Assembly: GCA_024500155.1 (NCBI GenBank)
Contig: CM044879.1
Span: 9,057,572-9,121,571, forward strand
DNA length: 64,000 nucleotides
Direction: 5' to 3'
Source of the DNA: Chenopodium formosanum
Lineage: Eukaryota > Streptophyta > Magnoliopsida > Caryophyllales > Amaranthaceae
The notes below the pieces were generated by a model. That model was not told where the DNA came from and did no database searches. It saw only the letters and a list, made by a program, of their open reading frames with translations. Shown here in pieces: positions 37,174-47,869 of this stretch (positions within the stretch are counted from its first letter, which is position 1; each line of letters opens with the position of its first letter). The translations under genes were made by a program, and so were the position numbers.

Positions 37174-37696
37174 TATAAACTAGCTCCATTTTGATATAAG
37201 TTTAAAATTGGTTGGGAAAAACTTTAACAAATGACTTTCACTATAAGATACTCCGTAATTTCAAAATAGAGCCTTTTCCCTTAATGTGTTGTTAACTAAA
37301 TTGGACGAGAAGAAATTCTACTAGGAAATTAGTGGCTTGTTATTATGAGGACTCTACTTCGAAAGTAAAATAAAAGAGAGGGGAAAAGAGGCTTATCCAT
37401 AATGCGTACCATCTACTTAGAAAGAAAAGTACCATAATATTGATAAGTATAAGTGTATGACCAAGTGGACGTGGACCAAACTATATTGGACAAAAGCAAT
37501 TATTGTTTGCAATTATACATAGTAATAATTACACAACAATTTTTGAAAGGTTGCTAGTTGCTACTACGCCGTGTTACACAGTTTTTGGTTTGTCTAATTG
37601 TCTATCAACTGTCAATAGAGTCACAATCGATGAAGAAAATTCAACATACAAGACGAAGCAACACACAACTTTCAAAACTTAAATCGACTGTCATTA
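37174..37696. other. AT-rich intergenic DNA
   Basis: No gene, RNA or element is recognised between the Stowaway MITE and the next small insertion. Confidence 0.4.
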
Positions 37697-37767
37697 GTAC
37701 GTTGTCTACTTTTTTTTTATCTTTTTTTTTTTGTTTTTTTTTTGACAAAGAGGTACGTTGTCTACTT
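37697..37767 (-). repeat. Tiny poly(T) insertion with 15-bp flanking repeats
   Basis: GTACGTTGTCTACTT occurs at 37697-37711 and 37753-37767. It brackets a 41-bp insert that is almost all T and ends GACAAAGAG. Read on the minus strand this is CTCTTTGTC plus a poly(A) tail, as for a severely 5'-truncated retroposon. Confidence 0.7.
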
Positions 37768-37905
37768 GTTGGAGAAAAAAGTGTGTAAATGCAACACATG
37801 GCTAGAATGGTACAAGTATTGGGAACTTGTGTTTAAGGGCCGGTATGACACTCCTATGCCCCAGCCTAATCCTTTTTATATTATGTGAACTACTAATCAA
37901 TCTAA

Positions 37906-37908
<3 letters not shown>

Positions 37909-37974
<66 letters not shown>
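37909..37974. repeat. (TA)n microsatellite
   Basis: About thirty TA dinucleotides without interruption. Confidence 0.95.
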
Positions 37975-37977
<3 letters not shown>

Positions 37978-38087
37978 CTGAAAATAATTACAAGTAACAA
38001 TTATTTTTTTTTAAAATAAAAAAACAGATTCTTAATTAAATAATCGTCAAACAAATTTTGAAAGGTTTACCATCATAATTAAAATAA

Positions 38088-38120
38088 TCAAATATCCTGT
38101 CAAAAAAAAAATTCAAATAT
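38088..38120 (+). repeat. Tiny poly(A) insertion with 8-bp flanking repeats
   Basis: TCAAATAT at 38088-38095 and 38113-38120 brackets CCTGTC followed by an A run. The flanks are short, so on its own this case is weak. It matches the other loci in layout. Confidence 0.45.
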
Positions 38121-38247
38121 TGAAAAAGAATTTGTCACATATTTTCTCCCCAAATAATGCTCTCAAAATCTAACAAAAAGACAATGTATGTAACTCTTTC
38201 AATTTTTATTTTTTATTTATTTTTTTTTCAACATAAACTAACTCTCA

Positions 38248-38305
38248 AGTTCATCAATGGTGGCTATTCAAAAAAAAAAAAAAAAAAAAGAGTTCATCAA
38301 TGGTG
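38248..38305 (+). repeat. Tiny poly(A) insertion with 15-bp flanking repeats
   Basis: AGTTCATCAATGGTG occurs at 38248-38262 and 38291-38305 around a 28-bp insert, GCTATTC followed by about 20 A. The perfect 15-bp duplication and tail are the clearest in this set. Confidence 0.75.
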
Positions 38306-39346
38306 TTATCTTCAACACTCAACAATGGCATATTATTCAAAAATCATATGACTAATAAAAATTAAACACGAATTCATAGGACTAATAAAAATTAAACATG
38401 AAATCATAAGATAATACATGTTTTTTTAAACCATTTATGTATACATATAATTAAATTGATTTCAATCTCATTAACTAATTTTAATTGACGCATAAATTTG
38501 ATGATTACACCATTAATATATTGATTTCATATATACTTTGGTAATTTAAGGATGCGTTATGGACAAAAAATGAAGGTTGAAGGATGAAGGTTGAAGGTTG
38601 AAGATGGGGTGTGCCATTAAAAAGGTTGAAACTATCAATATAAGTATGAAGCTATTAAAATAGGAATGAAACTGTACAAATGCTATTAAAAAATATATAT
38701 ATTTTGAACGACTATTATCAAATTTATGATTAAATTATTTGGATGATTGTTTTTCATATTATAATGTGGAAAAAAAAAATTTACTCTCTAAAAGTAAGAA
38801 AACAAACAATAATTTGCTGACTGGTTGTTTACTGGGCGTGTGTTAAATGATGTGTAAATTAGATTTTTTTAATTTTTTTTAAAATGTAATATTCAAAGGC
38901 TTAGATTAAGCAACATACAATATCAACGGTTCAGATTTAATATCTTATTGTAGTTGTCTGTAGTCATTTGTAGTCGTCCGTAGTCGACAACTACGCTAGA
39001 AGCTTCGTGTTTTTAAGATATTATTAAACCTCGTTTAATATTGGAGCTTGCCCATATAGAAAAAGAAGAATCTCATACTTTCAAATCTAGTTAATATCTT
39101 ATGTTACATTGCCCACAATTACTAGTTTAGGAATTTTCTCTCTCGTTTCTAGTATAAGAATTTTCAAATGAACTTTTCAAGGAAATATCCACCACATTCA
39201 CATCCATTTGAATTTTGAATTTTTCAAGGAAGTCTCATACAACATCTACCTTAAAAGTCATCTTTCATAAACATACAATGAATCAAATCATAAAATGGCT
39301 AACTTTTTGTTCAATATTTCCAGTCACTTTTCAAACTTAACGCTTA
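38306..39346. other. AT-rich intergenic DNA
   Basis: No gene seen. Small features only: a GAAGGTTGAAGG cluster at about 38575-38605 and a TGTAGTCGTC-type repeat at about 38950-38990. Confidence 0.4.
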
Positions 39347-39660
39347 CTCTCTCCATCCCTTTTTAATAGTCCTTTACGGGCAAATTTTAGTCCCAAAATG
39401 TTCACCCCATTTGCTTTTTCTAACAACCATTAATATTAATTTTTTACCAAAATTCCCTCCAATTTGCAACAATATTTGTGCAAATTTAAATTTCCTATGT
39501 AAATTTTGATTTCTCATGTACTTTTATTACTTTCTCTCTCTACTTTTTTGCATACCTTATGTCAATTTACTTTTTTAATGTACATTAACTATTCTTATTT
39601 GTGTTTATTAATTTCCGTGAAAAGTGTCCATAAAGGTTCATCAAAAGGGGAGGGAGGGAG
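39347..39660. mobile_element. Stowaway-type MITE
   Basis: TA then CTCTCTCCATCCC at the left, GGGGAGGGAGGGAG then TA at the right. The length is 314 bp. Ends and TA target site fit the Stowaway group. Confidence 0.82.
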
Positions 39661-40714
39661 TAATATTTTTTACAAAAACTTTTGCATGCCCCCGCTTTAC
39701 AATAATTTTATTGTATATCGAACATTTTGCAAAAGGTGACCATTTTTTCTTATAAAAGTGACCCCTTTTTTTTTTTTACAAAACTGACCCATATTTTTAT
39801 AAAAGTGACCCTTTTTTCATAAAAATAACCCTTTTATTTTTCACAATAGTGATCACTTTCATACATAAACGTTACCCTTTCTATCCACAAACGTTACCTT
39901 TCATACATAAACGTTACCCTTTTACCCGTAAAAGTTATCCTTTTCATGTATAAAAGGGTGAAGTAACTCTTTAATGCACGTACAAAAGTGACCAACCCCA
40001 TAATATCACATAAGAACTTACAAATAATACTTGTAAATTTTGTTTTTGAGTAACACTGAAAAATTAATGAAACTAATTAAAAATATACGAATAAAATGAT
40101 TAAAAAAAATCAAATCGGAAATAAATTCAAACAAAATAAGTTTAATTTCGTCGTTTAGATTAGTAGAATTGTCATCTTCTTCATAAGCTTAACATTTACC
40201 ATATTAATCTAAAACTGAAGAAGAAAAAAAATACTCAAATTTGGCTTTAGAAAAACGCAAAAAATTGAGATAACAAATTTGATGGAAGAAAAAGATTGCT
40301 TGAATCACCAAAAAAAAATGGAAGAAAGAAGTACAATAGTTCATCAATGGAGAGGAGGGAGAAAAAATACAGAATCTTTGAAAGTAGGGAAATGGGGAGG
40401 GGATGAGAGAAAAAGAAAGGAGAGAGAAAATGGAACATTGAGTAAAAAATGAGTTACTTACAAACCCACACTTGCTTTATATGGTCTGATTTACAATAGT
40501 TTTATTGTAAACCGGTTTTTTTTAAAAGTTTGTGTATTTTTTATCCCATACATTGATTCTAGATGTAAAAATTAAAAAGAAGTGATGGAATACCAATACT
40601 CTGTGATAATATCTTTTGTATTTTAATATTGTATGGAGTACATGTATACAAATGGACATTGAATTTAAACAGCAGTTTATGCCTCGAAAAACATTGTCAC
40701 TTCTTTGTGGAGTA
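39661..40714. other. Noncoding DNA bounded by TTTACAATA palindromes
   Basis: No gene. The palindrome TTTACAATA-TTTTATTGTA occurs near 39697 and again near 40490. Between them are repeats of AAAAGTGACCC and AAACGTTACCC. This may be a degenerate foldback element, but I could not fix its ends or a target duplication. Confidence 0.35.
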
Positions 40715-40925
40715 TCCCTACCTTATAAAAAGTACAAAACTACTCTTATGAATAGTGTTATACCAATTTTATCCTTTAAAATGTGTATTTACATTTATAC
40801 CCTTATTAATTATGTACAAGTTTCTTAAATGAATAGTGATTGGACAATTATACCATCTAAAATATTAATTTACTTATTTGCCCTCATTAATGATAATTAT
40901 CTCTTTATTTTATTTTATTATTTTA
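40715..40925 (+). mobile_element. Helitron-like unit A, 3' end missing
   Basis: Begins A|TCCCTACCTTATAAAAAGTAC and runs colinearly with units B and C, but lacks the GC-rich 3' hairpin. It abuts unit B directly, so it was either truncated or interrupted by B. Confidence 0.55.
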
Positions 40926-41269
40926 TCTCTACCTTATAAAAAGTGGAAACTTACTCTTATGAATAGTGTAATGCCAATTATACCCTTTAAAATATGCATT
41001 TACATATATACCCTCATTAATATGTACAAGTTTTTTTAATGAATAGTGTTTGGACAATTATACCCTCTGAAATATTTAATTACGTACTTATTTGCTTTCA
41101 TGCATTAATGTTAGTTGCCTTGGATATTTATACTCATAAACATAGTTGTGTACATATTTTTTTGTCACTAATTTTGCAAATAACTAAATTTGTGATTTTA
41201 AGACCAAGTCGAAAGAGTAACTAGATATGACTAGCTATGCGCGCGCATCGCGCGCGTTAGCTGCCCTAC
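40926..41269 (+). mobile_element. Helitron-like unit B
   Basis: Begins A|TCTCTACCTTATAAAAAGT and ends after a GC-rich hairpin (GCGCGCATCGCGCGC, about 41240) with GTTAGCTGCCCTAC|T. Start in TC, near-terminal hairpin, CTAR-like end and insertion between A and T are Helitron traits. No RepHel gene is present. Confidence 0.65.
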
Positions 41270-41271
41270 TA

Positions 41272-41630
41272 TCTATAAAAAGTACAAAACTACTCTTATG
41301 AATAGTGTTATGTTATACCAATTCTACCCTTTAAATGTGTATTTACATTTATACCATCATTAATTATGTACAAGTTTCTTTAATGAATAGTGATTGGACA
41401 ATTATACCATCTAAAATGTTAATTTACTTATTTGCCCTCATTAATGATAATTATCTCTTTATTTTATCTATTAAAAATAATGTGTGGACATTTATACCCT
41501 TAAAATATTTCTTTATATATTTTCTCTCATTATGCTGCTAATAACTAAAATTTTAATATAAGTTCAAAGGGAAATAGATTCCGGATATGACTAACTATAC
41601 CGCTCGCATCGCGCGCGTTAGCTGCCCTAG
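41272..41630 (+). mobile_element. Helitron-like unit C
   Basis: Starts A|TCTATAAAAAGTACAAAAC two bases after unit B and ends GTTAGCTGCCCTAG|T after a hairpin (CGCTCGCATCGCGCGCG). It is 359 bp and non-autonomous. Its first half matches units A and B closely, so A, B and C form a head-to-tail series. Confidence 0.7.
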
Positions 41631-41747
41631 TCTAAGAAACTTGGCACTTGGTGATTTTTTATGACACCTTTTTTTCCTCCAATGGCCATTATAATTTTCT
41701 CGTGCTCAAAAAAATTATCATGAATAGCATTTCCAGATTTAAACTAG

Positions 41748-41791
41748 TCAAGTATTGGTTTTCAAAAAAAAAAAAAACTGCTCAACTATTG
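41748..41791 (+). repeat. Tiny poly(A) insertion with 10-bp flanking repeats
   Basis: TCAAGTATTG at 41748-41757 and TCAACTATTG at 41782-41791 (one mismatch) bracket GGTTTTC plus an A run and CTGC. The layout matches the other loci in the set. Confidence 0.5.
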
Positions 41792-41884
41792 ATGTATAGA
41801 ATAAACTATGAAGTAAAAAAAAAATTAAAAAAAAAAAAATAAAAGAAAAGACTTATACCGCGGCCATAAAATAAAACACAAACT

Positions 41885-42139
41885 ATTGCGTCAGTCCGGA
41901 CTGACGAGTCCGGAACTCTAGATTGACGAAATGCGGATTTTGATATCCTCAATTGGTTGAATATGATATCCTATATTGGCTGGATCATATCCTCTACTGC
42001 TTAGATGATATCCGTTAATTGGCCGTTATTGGCTATATATGATATTCTTTAAAGGATATCAAAAGGCCAATAGAGGATATCAAAAGGCCAATAAAGGATA
42101 TCAAAAATCCGCTATTTCGTCAGTCCAAACAGACGTAAT
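41885..42139. mobile_element. Foldback MITE with GATATC-rich arms
   Basis: The arms pair as ATTGCGTC ... GGACTGACG ... GCGGATTTTGATATCC on the left with the complement on the right (GGATATCAAAAATCCGC ... CGTCAGTCC ... GACGTAAT). The centre repeats GGATATCAAAAGGCCAATA. The left arm has an extra ~20 bp (GAGTCCGGAACTCTAGATT). I could not define a target duplication, so the superfamily is unknown. Confidence 0.7.
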
Positions 42140-42384
42140 ACCTTCTCAAAAGATATAAGATTATTTTAAATTTAACACATTGCATAGATGCATGTAACAA
42201 GACTGTATATGATACTTTTATTTGGTAAGAAATAGTCTAGTCTTAGGTTCAAACTTTTCAAACATTAGCGCAATGAATATGTCAAATTTTTACGTAAGAT
42301 AATTAAAAAAGACAAAGTACACGTCAAATTTCAAGAAATTTAAATTGATCATACATAGTTTATCAATATAGTTATACACTGGAT

Positions 42385-42388
42385 GATG

Positions 42389-42426
<38 letters not shown>
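42385..42426. repeat. (AAT)n microsatellite
   Basis: GATGATGAT leads into about thirteen AAT units. Confidence 0.9.
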
Positions 42427-42427
<1 letters not shown>

Positions 42428-43020
42428 TTAATAATCTCTTCCAAGAACTAAACAATGTACCTTAGTTTTAAAATGTTAGGTTAAATTTTATTATTACTTC
42501 AAATCTTTCATAAGTTCAAATAAAAATTTCATGGTTTTGTCACCTTCATATATCTCCACATATATAATTTAAATCAATATAAACGATAACTATATATATT
42601 TTGTACTCCATCTAACAAAATAAAATAAAGCATAAACTTAAATAAAGGATTAAAGGATCTTGCTAAAGAATACATCAAGGTGTTAGATTGGCATTTGAAA
42701 TATTTTCTAAAGTGGTATTAATTTAAAAATGTATGTCAAAATCACACATCGATCGATGTAATTAATGTTATTTTAATTTAATATTTTTACTTTTAATTTT
42801 CTTATCGGATGCCCTCAGAGCATTTGTTAACTTGAAAAACAGAGGAGTAATAATGCAACTAGTTAATTACGTTGAATGTGTTTTTTTATAGGTAAGGAAA
42901 TTGTGGTCTACTGATCGACATCATCTTTTACAAGTCAATCTTATCCAATTTACTTGTAAAAGTGAAGGCCCCAAGAGAATGAAAAGATATTCATGTGAGA
43001 TCTTTTGGTCCTTCCACATA
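42427..43020. other. AT-rich intergenic DNA
   Basis: No gene or element recognised. Confidence 0.4.
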
Positions 43021-43265
43021 CTTCCTCCGTTTTTTTTTACTTGACCTGCTTTGACTTTTACACTATTCATTATCCCTCCTTTGACCGTCTTTTATGAATG
43101 ATATGTGATGAAAAATATATTCATGTGGGATCTTTTGGATTCGTACTGTCATATTATATAACTTTTATAAATTTTCCTTATGAAGAATTAAGGTTATTGA
43201 TCGTTAAAGTTTTACATTGACAAACGTAATAAAAAAAACATGTCAAATAAAAAAGAACACATGAA

Positions 43266-43266
<1 letters not shown>
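43021..43266. mobile_element. Stowaway-like MITE, degenerate right end
   Basis: TA then CTTCCTCCG with TTTTACTTGACC inside. The right side has CATGTCAAATAAAAAAG ... GAAG then TA. The terminal ten bases match only partly, but the next block pairs well. Confidence 0.6.

Positions 43267-43354
<88 letters not shown>
43267..43354. repeat. (TA)n microsatellite, 88 bp
   Basis: About 43 TA units, starting exactly at the right TA target site of the adjacent MITE. It may have expanded from that site. Confidence 0.95.
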
Positions 43355-43356
<2 letters not shown>

Positions 43357-43407
43357 TAGGAAGGATTGTATTTCAATACCTTGATTGCACAACTACTTTA
43401 AAGGTAT

Positions 43408-44553
43408 AATTTGTGGTTGGTGCACCCGGGTGCACCATGCACATGGTGCACCTAAAAGAACATTTAATATATTTAAAAGAACATGGGTAAAAAATGAACA
43501 TGTTTTTATTTTATTGCAATTGCAAATCCATCACTCTCTTCTCCTGCAATTTCTCACTCATCTTTCCCTTCCTATCACTCTCTTGCTGCCAATTTTCTCT
43601 CTCCTTTACACCATTGTTTTCATCAAAGAATTTCAATGAAGTTCTTTAATTGGTCTCATTTTGCTTCAATCTCTTAATAATGGTACTTCTTCTACTGTTT
43701 GGGTAAAAACCATTTTCAAAGTATTAATTTTCTCTCTCTAGAACTTTTCTCTCTATTTTTTTCTATTTTTTCAAAAAAAAAATCAAAATAGCAAAATTGT
43801 TCATCTTCAAAGTGAAACCCAAGAAAAAAATTGAACTTGTTTCAACAATTCAACCTTCAAACTTGAACAAATGGTGGATTCAAGTAAAATATAAGTATAA
43901 ATTTTGTACATGCAAATTATTTTTCGTCAATAATTTTAAAGTCAAAGTGTTTAATTTTGTGAATTTGGGGTTTTTTATAAAAAAAATAAAAATAAAATAA
44001 AGCTATGAAGCACAAGTTGTTCAAAAAAGAACAATTGGAGGAGAAAGAAGAATAGTACCAAATTGAAACCAACTGGAAGATAACCAAGCAAGGTTAATTT
44101 TTCAAACACTAGCTTGTTCTTTTTCAAACAGTAACATGTTCTTTTTATTCCATGTTCTTTAAAATATGCCTAATGTTCTTTTCGGAGGCCACGTTCTTTG
44201 TCGAACACAAACATGTTCTTTGTTGAAGATTATTATGCATGTTCTTTTTCAAATACTAGCATGTTCTTTTTCAAACACTAGCTTGTTCTTTTTTCAAACA
44301 CTAACATGTTCTTTTTATTCCATGTTCTTTAAAATATGCCTAATGTTCTTTTCGGAGGCAATGTTCTTTGTCAAACACAAACATGTTCTTTTGTTGAACT
44401 TTATTATGCATGTTCTTTTTCAAATACTAGCATGTTCTTTTTCAAACACTCGTATGTTCTTTTTTTTTTTCCTCATGTTCTTTAAAATAAGCCTAATGTT
44501 CTTTCCGGGTGCACCATGCGCATGGTGCACCCGGGTGCACTATACTATTTTCA
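43408..44553. mobile_element. Palindrome-ended Mutator-like element upstream of the peptide gene
   Basis: A perfect 9-bp direct repeat, TAAAGGTAT, flanks the unit (43399-43407 and 44555-44563; one more T matches on the left of each). The ends are inverted over about 50 bp and centre on GTGCACCCGGGTGCAC and CATGCGCATG palindromes. A 9-bp target duplication fits Mutator-like elements. The interior carries GTTCTTT repeats and no transposase. Its right end is about 75 bp before the TATA box of the secreted-peptide gene, so it may alter that promoter (inference). Confidence 0.8.
44090..44500 (+). repeat. ATGTTCTTT-rich tandem array
   Basis: The nonamer ATGTTCTTT occurs more than fifteen times. 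On top of this, a ~178-bp segment (from TTATTCCATGTTC through TTCAAATACTAGC) is tandemly duplicated starting at about 44139 and 44317. All of it lies inside the palindrome-ended element. Read as protein it gives phenylalanine-rich nonsense. Confidence 0.8.
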
Positions 44554-44628
44554 TTAAAGGTATGTTCCTTTATTTATTTATTTTAAATATAATTGACAGC
44601 GGTCCCAGTCTTTGAGGTCACAATAGGC

Positions 44629-44636
44629 TATAAATA
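44629..44636 (+). promoter_or_regulatory. TATA box of the secreted-peptide gene
   Basis: TATAAATA lies 84 bp before the ATG at 44720, a plausible core promoter distance for a plant gene with a ~50 bp leader. The neighbouring 17-bp duplication repeats part of this sequence at 44663. Confidence 0.65.
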
Positions 44637-44679
44637 TAAGATCAACTTTTTTTTTTGAAACAAAATATAAGATCAACTT
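44632..44679 (-). repeat. Tiny poly(T) insertion with 17-bp flanking repeats
   Basis: AAATATAAGATCAACTT occurs at 44632-44648 and 44663-44679 around TTTTTTTTGAAACA. It lies between the TATA box and the ATG of the secreted-peptide gene, so it lengthened the leader and copied part of the TATA region. Confidence 0.7.
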
Positions 44680-44719
44680 GTATCGCCCAAAACAAGTTGA
44701 ATTGTAACTGTGAATTAAA

Positions 44720-45052
44720 ATGGCTTCTTCAAAGGTCTTTGTTATTACCATTATATTTGCTGTTCTTTTTTTAGTCCCTAGCGAAATTTCAGCTCGTCAG
44801 CTAGCAGAACCTTTCTCAACTAAAAAGACGCGTAAGCTTATTATTCTTTGCAATGCCATGTTGTTTTTTTTAGCTCACACTTCTCTATTAATATCTCTAA
44901 TTATTAACATTGTAAAATTGTAAAAAGTAGATATTAGTAAAATATATATTATAACGATTCAAACAAGATCCTACATGAATATGTTTTATCGTATCTATAA
45001 ACCACAAAAGCGAGTCAAAGTGTAAGGATTGCAATCTCATACATAATGCCTT

Positions 45053-45086
<34 letters not shown>

Positions 45087-46432
45087 AAAGCTATATAATG
45101 CCTGCTTAATCAATTATTTATTTGTTTTTTTTTTCCCGTTAAATCAAGTAAGAAAAAAATAATATTAGCTTGCGTTTACTTGAGGCTTTGTCCTTTTGGA
45201 GAGCTCCTTTTTTTTTTTTTTTTTTTTTTTTTTGACAACAAGAGAGCTCCCATTTGGATACTCTATAAACGTAGAGATACCTTGATTAACCTTCCATTAA
45301 CTCCCACTCAATGGGATGTTTAAAGGGGGTAATTAACTCCTCTTAATATCTTATTTGAGGCTTTGTCCTTTTGGATTCTCCGACCTTTGATATTTTACTT
45401 GTTTGATTATATATTCCATGGTTTTGAAAATCAGTTTACATTTTCTAATACATGCACATGATTACATCCAAATACATTAAAGCTAAACATATTCCTTTCT
45501 TTGAGCATAAGTTTATATGACTTCAACCTCTCATCCAAAAGTGTCTTTGTGTGAGCTAGAGTGCTGGTGTGTGAACCTTAGGAAACGTGCCGGCGAATAC
45601 AGTTAGGTATCACGGTTACGCCGGAATTTCGTTTTCAAGTTATTAATTTGCATCAACACACACCATATTTATTCCATTGATCTCACGTCGTCAATTAAAT
45701 TGTCTAAAATTATGTGCCGGTCAAATTGTAAAACTTAAAAAAAACACAAAGGAAATAAAAAGATGAAAAAAAATTAAAAGTACTGTAAGTAAAAAAAAAA
45801 AAAAAAGAAAAAAGAAGTGATATTCATTTACTTTAAAATTAATGAACTTTTAAGTTTGGATCATTCTGCATTTATAATTTCTGAACTTTTTCGGGGCGTT
45901 TGGAATGTGGGAATGGGAGTGTGGGGATTAAAATGTGGGAATGTGATTGGAAATTGATTGTTGGGAATATAGAAAAATATAACAATACTTTGTTTGGGTA
46001 GTGAATGAGAATAGATGAGGAATAAATAGCAAAAATACAAAATTATCTTTACTAATCTTTCTCCTCTATTTTTTTCATGAATGGAAAAAATGTCATTTTG
46101 CACTTATTCTCATTCCTACCTATTTATTACCTACCCTCCCTAGGTAATAAAATGGTGGGAATTCACCCCCATTTATTCTCAATCTCATTCTCTTTTTTAA
46201 TCCCAATCTCATCTAACAAACAAGAGATTTTGTTTTATTGGGATTAAAATTCCCATTACCAACCTCAATTCTCATTTGCCAAACACCCCCTTCACGTTTT
46301 GACTAGTTTATTCTTTTTGTTTATTTTACAGATGTTGTGATGCGTGCTGGTAATCCTGTTGTGTACTATCCTAATCCACCGGTTCAAACAGTTCCTGGGT
46401 ATCCAGCTATTCCGTGTCAAGGGTGTAATTGA
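44720..46432 (+). CDS. Small predicted secreted peptide, 70 residues, two exons
   Basis: Exon 1 is 44720-44831 and exon 2 is 46332-46432; the intron is GT-AG with consistent phase (a split His codon). Residues 1-26 are a typical signal peptide: MASSKV, a hydrophobic core FVITIIFAVLFLV, then a likely cleavage after SEISA. The mature part (about 44 residues) begins RQLAEPF and ends in a Pro/Tyr-rich tail, NPVVYYPNPPVQ then GYPAIPCQGCN, with a closing CxxC pair. The layout resembles small plant cell-wall or apoplastic proteins, but I do not recognise a named family. A TATA box lies upstream. The 1.5 kb intron holds two tiny T-rich insertions and a MITE, and a Mutator-like element sits in the promoter region. 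Intact splice sites and frame suggest it is functional. Confidence 0.78.
45043..45103 (-). repeat. Tiny poly(T) insertion with 9-bp flanking repeats
   Basis: ATAATGCCT at 45043-45051 and 45095-45103 brackets a long T run ending GAAAGCTAT. On the minus strand this is ATAGCTTTC plus poly(A). It lies in the intron of the secreted-peptide gene. Confidence 0.65.
45199..45250 (-). repeat. Tiny poly(T) insertion with 9-bp flanking repeats
   Basis: GAGAGCTCC at 45199-45207 and 45242-45250 brackets about 26 T and GACAACAA. It is the second such insertion in the same intron, 100 bp from the first. Confidence 0.65.
45893..46290. mobile_element. MITE with GGGGCGTTTGG ends, in the intron
   Basis: Left end GGGGCGTTTGG, right end CCAAACACCCCC; TTC lies on both sides (45890-45892 and 46291-46293). 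Size is 398 bp. GGGAATG and CATTCCC phrases face each other inside. The ends resemble the larger Harbinger-like element at 47184. It lies in the secreted-peptide gene's intron, ending about 40 bp before exon 2. Confidence 0.7.
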
Positions 46433-47112
46433 TGCAACCTAATGTTCTCGATTTAGAGATTTCCAATTTCATACATTTTATATTTTTAAGGGTAATGGTA
46501 TAGATGCCCCTTAAAGCTACATATAAGTCTTAAATAAATTCCTAAATTTAAACAATATTATAGAGCATATTTAATGCTTAAATATATATAGTCCTAAAGG
46601 CAATATATAGTATTTATTTTTTTTTTAATTACGCTTTTACTTTTTATTTTTCCGATTTCAGTGAACCATTTTCATCATACCCCACTTATCTCACAATAAT
46701 TACACCATTCACTCAGTATTTCTTACACCCATCCACCTTTGTATTACATTCATCAATCTTTTTGCGGTATATCTCTTACATTATCAATATTTTGGAATGG
46801 AATTCGTACTAGAATGTAAAACAAATAAATAAGTAATACGTAATATTATACTATCATTTTAATTAATTAATTAATTAATATTTCTCCTTCAATGTTGTAT
46901 GTCTTGGACTCTTGGGTGTATCATGTAGTGTTTCTCACTTCTATATATTGATATGAATGATATCTATCTTGTTTTTTGCATCATAAATAACATACAAGCT
47001 TCACTATTTATGCTAGTACATACACTTGTAGCATCAGTTGTATTAAGAAAAGGAATTTGTATATCGGTATATTAAAGAAAGTTTAACTTGTGGATCTATT
47101 GAACCTTCAAAA
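46433..47112. other. 3' flank of the peptide gene, AT-rich
   Basis: The first part is presumably the 3' untranslated region. The rest is AT-rich with no gene or element I can name. Confidence 0.4.
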
Positions 47113-47328
47113 AAAGAATATATTATAACACTCTTCCCATGAATACCCTCGTACTACAGTTACAATTTGAGAAGACACGTTAAGGGGCCGTTTGGTTGGG
47201 GTTAATAATCAAAGGGAAAGAAAGAATATATTATAACACTCTTCCCATGAATACCCTCGTACTACAGTTACAATTTGAGAAGACACGTTAAGGGGCCATT
47301 TGGTTGGGGTTAATAATCAAAGGGAAAG
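47113..47328. repeat. 108-bp perfect tandem duplication at an element end
   Basis: The unit 47113-47220 is repeated at 47221-47328 with a single difference (GGCCG versus GGCCA). Each copy contains flanking host sequence, the target TAA and the first ~37 bp of the Harbinger-like element, so the element's left terminus is present twice. Confidence 0.93.
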
Positions 47329-47690
47329 GGAATGAACATGCCTCAATCCCTTTGTTGCTGTTTGTTTGTCAATTTTTTCATTCCCTTTACCCATTTTTAT
47401 TTTTAAGTTTACCCCAAATCCTTCTATCTTGATTCCCCACCCCCCTAGACTTTTCCATTCCCTTTCCTAAGCCACCACTACACACACCAGCCACCACCTT
47501 ACCCACTTACCCCCACCGCACAACTACCTCGTCTGAGCTCACCTAGCCCTCGTCGGAACTCGCCGGAGCTCGCTCAGTCCTCGCCGGTAGGAACCGCACC
47601 TACCCTTCTCCAAATCGCAACCCATCGCACCTCCCATAGAAGAATTTTCACCTCGCCGAAAAAACTTAACTTGCCCACGAAAACCTAGCC

Positions 47691-47798
47691 TCGTCCCCTT
47701 AAAACCGCCGGCCGTCGCTGCCCTTACCCTCGAAACCCTAGCCGCTAGGGTATCGAGGGTAAGGGCAGTGACGACCGACGGTTTTAAGGGGACGAGGC
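47691..47798. repeat. Long inverted repeat at the centre of the foldback element
   Basis: CCTCGTCCCCTTAAAACCG ... CCCTTACCCTCG pairs with CGAGGGTAAGGG ... CGGTTTTAAGGGGACGAGG across a short spacer near 47744. The arms are about 53 bp with few mismatches. RNA from either strand would form a stable hairpin. Confidence 0.88.
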
Positions 47799-47869
47799 TG
47801 GGTTTCTAGGGTTTTTCGTGGGCGGGGGAAGGTTGTCGTGGATGGGGGAAGGCTTCCCGGGGGAATGGA

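Noticed and set aside
41888..41935. Hammerhead-ribozyme-like core (CTGACGA ... GACGAAA with a possible three-pair stem II)
   Set aside because: The segment between the GTC and CTGACGA cannot form a stem I (eight bases, no loop), and stem III relies on G-U pairs. The opposite arm of the foldback MITE has the same sequence without the stem II insert, so the match is chance within a TIR.
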